Positions 62,623 through 64,000 of a DNA stretch of 64,000 bases are shown here, in pieces. Made by a program: the position numbers and the translations under genes. Location of the stretch: contig JAIQFE010000022.1 of the NCBI GenBank assembly GCA_020073445.1, positions 1 to 64,000 of the forward strand, written 5' to 3'. How positions within the stretch are numbered: position 1 is the first letter of the stretch; each line of letters opens with the position of its first letter. The notes under the pieces are model-generated. The model searched no databases. It was not told the DNA's origin and was given only the letters and a program-made list of their open reading frames with translations. Source of the stretch: Terriglobia bacterium. GTDB taxonomy: Bacteria; Acidobacteriota; Terriglobia; Bryobacterales; Bryobacteraceae.

Positions 62623-63396
62623 ATGCCGAACCTGTTTGATCTGAGTGGCCGCGTGGCGGTGGTGGTGGGTGCGACGTCGGGACTGGGCCGCGCTATTGCG
62701 ATTGGTTTAGCTCAGCACGGTGCGCATGTCGTTCCCAGCGGCCGCCGGAAGGAACTGGTCGAGAGCGCGTGCGAGGAAATCAAGGCGATGGGCCGCAGGA
62801 CCCTGGTTCATCCGGCAAACGTGCATGATCGGCACTCAGTCGATGCGCTGCGCGACACCGTGCTGAAGCACCTGGGACGGGTCGACATCCTGGTGAACGC
62901 TGCGGGGAATGTGATCCGCCAGCCGACCATAGAAGTGTCGGAAGAGCAATGGACATCGGTGCTGGATACCCATCTGAACGGTGCGTTACGGGCGTGCCAG
63001 AGTTTCTATGATGCGCTCAAGGCGAGCGGCCGCGGGCGGATTATCAACATCGCGTCCTTGAGTTCCTTCACGGCGTTTTACCAAGTGGCCGCTTATTCCG
63101 CGGCGAAAACCGCCGTCGTTTCGCTGACGCGGACGCTGGCTTGCGAGTGGGCGAAGGACGGGATTCGCGTGAATGCCATCGCTCCGGGCGTGTTTCCCAC
63201 CGACTTGAATCGCTCGACGATTATGGGCACGCCGCGAGGCCAAGAGCTTCTCATGCGGACTCCCATGGGACGATTTGGCCAACCGGAAGAGCTAGTCGGG
63301 GCGGCCGTGCTGCTGGCATCGGATGGCGCGAGTTTCATAACCGGTCAATGCCTTGCAGTGGATGGAGGTTATCTTGCGTTGGGCGTTGGTTCTTAG
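62623..63396 (+). CDS. SDR-family oxidoreductase (gluconate 5-dehydrogenase-like)
   Basis: 257 residues. TSGLGRAIAIGLAQHG (NAD-binding), NAAGNVIRQPT, active Ser in NIASLSSF and YSAAK; PGVFPTDLNRS, ITGQCLAVDGGYLALG at the C-terminus. Resembles gluconate or 2-keto-gluconate dehydrogenases. It overlaps the next gene by 23 bases and adjoins the dehydratase. Confidence 0.87.
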   Translation: MPNLFDLSGRVAVVVGATSGLGRAIAIGLAQHGAHVVPSGRRKELVESACEEIKAMGRRTLVHPANVHDRHSVDALRDTVLKHLGRVDILVNAAGNVIRQPTIEVSEEQWTSVLDTHLNGALRACQSFYDALKASGRGRIINIASLSSFTAFYQVAAYSAAKTAVVSLTRTLACEWAKDGIRVNAIAPGVFPTDLNRSTIMGTPRGQELLMRTPMGRFGQPEELVGAAVLLASDGASFITGQCLAVDGGYLALGVGS

Positions 63397-64000
63397 CTTT
63401 CTGCTGGCCGCTACCGCGCACGCAGAGTCAGGCTATGACGCGTGGCTGCGGTATTCGTCCTCCGGATCCGCACCCGTCATTACGGTCGTGGGGAATTCTG
63501 CGGTTCTGCAAAGCGCGCGACAGGAACTCCTTCGGGGTTTTCGCACGCCTAGAGCTCAGGCAATCGTGCTGGGCGGCGCCGCCGCGAATCTGAAACCAGA
63601 TGGTTATCAGTTGAGGACCGTCGGCGGGAAAATCGTCATTACGGGAGCCGATGATCGCGGAGTGCTCTATGGCGCGTTTGCGCTGCTGCGCAAGGTTGCC
63701 CTTGGCGAGTCCACCGAAGACTTGAATGAGAAAAGCGAGCCGCGTGTCCCTGTGCGCTGGCTGAATCATTGGGACAATCTCGATGGCTCGATCGAGCGCG
63801 GCTATGGAGGCCGTTCGATCTTCTGGGATAACGGGGCTGCGCGGGCGGATCTTACGCGGGTGAACGATTACGGACGCATGCTCGCGTCGCTGGGGATCAA
63901 CGGGACGTCGATTAACAACGTCAACGTGAATCCGCGCATTCTGGCGCCGGACTTTTTGCCGGAGATCGTGAAGATCGCGAACACGCTGCGGCCGTGGGGA
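63374..64000 (+). CDS. Alpha-glucuronidase (GH67), 3' end outside the window
   Basis: The first 209 residues are present from TTG 63374; GGAGG lies five bases before it, so TTG is preferred over ATG 63362. Signal peptide (RWALVLSFLLAATAHA) and then the GH67 N-terminal domain. VRWLNHWDNLDGSIERGYGG is the family signature at the start of the catalytic domain, followed by SIFWDNG and NDYGRMLASLGINGTSINNVN. The enzyme removes 4-O-methyl-glucuronic acid from xylo-oligosaccharides, consistent with the uronate genes upstream. Confidence 0.88.
   Translation, partial: MRWALVLSFLLAATAHAESGYDAWLRYSSSGSAPVITVVGNSAVLQSARQELLRGFRTPRAQAIVLGGAAANLKPDGYQLRTVGGKIVITGADDRGVLYGAFALLRKVALGESTEDLNEKSEPRVPVRWLNHWDNLDGSIERGYGGRSIFWDNGAARADLTRVNDYGRMLASLGINGTSINNVNVNPRILAPDFLPEIVKIANTLRPWG

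Overview
The window looks like a high-GC soil acidobacterium, most likely of the Bryobacterales / Candidatus Solibacter type. This rests on gene families typical of that group: a TIGR03435 protein, three secreted PQQ dehydrogenases, DUF1552 and DUF1592/DUF1588 proteins, an ankyrin-repeat secreted protein, a DUF2934 micro-protein and many signal-peptide proteins of unknown function. This is an inference from recognised motifs, not from a database search.

Layout. 1-8.2 kb: a cut-off secreted gene, a nitroreductase-MarR operon behind two operator-like palindromes, an SGNH hydrolase, a cupin, a metallo-beta-lactamase (MBL) fold protein, a DinB protein, an ECF sigma/anti-sigma pair, the first PQQ dehydrogenase and a GNAT. 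8.2-15.5 kb (minus strand): a tight run of methyltransferase, Hsp70-like protein, CapA-like protein, NTF2-like protein and DHFR-like reductase, with a second PQQ dehydrogenase upstream. 15.5-20 kb: assorted secreted or redox genes, including an unrecognised protein with two CxxC-bearing repeats. 20-30 kb (minus strand): a six-gene run (MBL-like, DUF1592 dihaem cytochrome, DUF1552, ankyrin protein, unknown secreted protein, methyltransferase), then a third PQQ dehydrogenase and an SRPBCC-like protein. 31-35.7 kb: a dihaem cytochrome with an OmpA-like partner, and a NarXL-type two-component system.

35.8-48.5 kb: an ABC-F ATPase followed by a complete but rearranged Kdp potassium-uptake locus. 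The order is KdpD-type kinase core, kdpE, USP-like protein, 27-residue membrane peptide, kdpF, kdpA, kdpB, kdpC, then two separate KdpD N-terminal-domain proteins. A perfect 3 x 11-bp tandem repeat sits where a KdpE site would be expected. 48.3-52 kb: small proteins, an SDR and a cydAB-type terminal oxidase. 52-58.3 kb: a nitrogen locus with amtB (interrupted by an in-frame TAA), a PII gene, a kinase/regulator pair and a glutaminase whose ribosome-binding site lies in a hairpin. 58.3-64 kb: a glycine-zipper lipoprotein, a cytochrome/Cu-monooxygenase-like protein, a PAP2 phosphatase, and the start of a glucuronate-xylan operon (enolase-superfamily dehydratase, SDR, alpha-glucuronidase cut by the window end).

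Recurring features: very short or absent 5' leaders (a -10-like box close to the start codon), frequent TTG/GTG starts, and two genes whose conserved N-termini can only be reached from a CTG or another non-standard codon. I saw no tRNA, rRNA, CRISPR array, IS element or phage gene.
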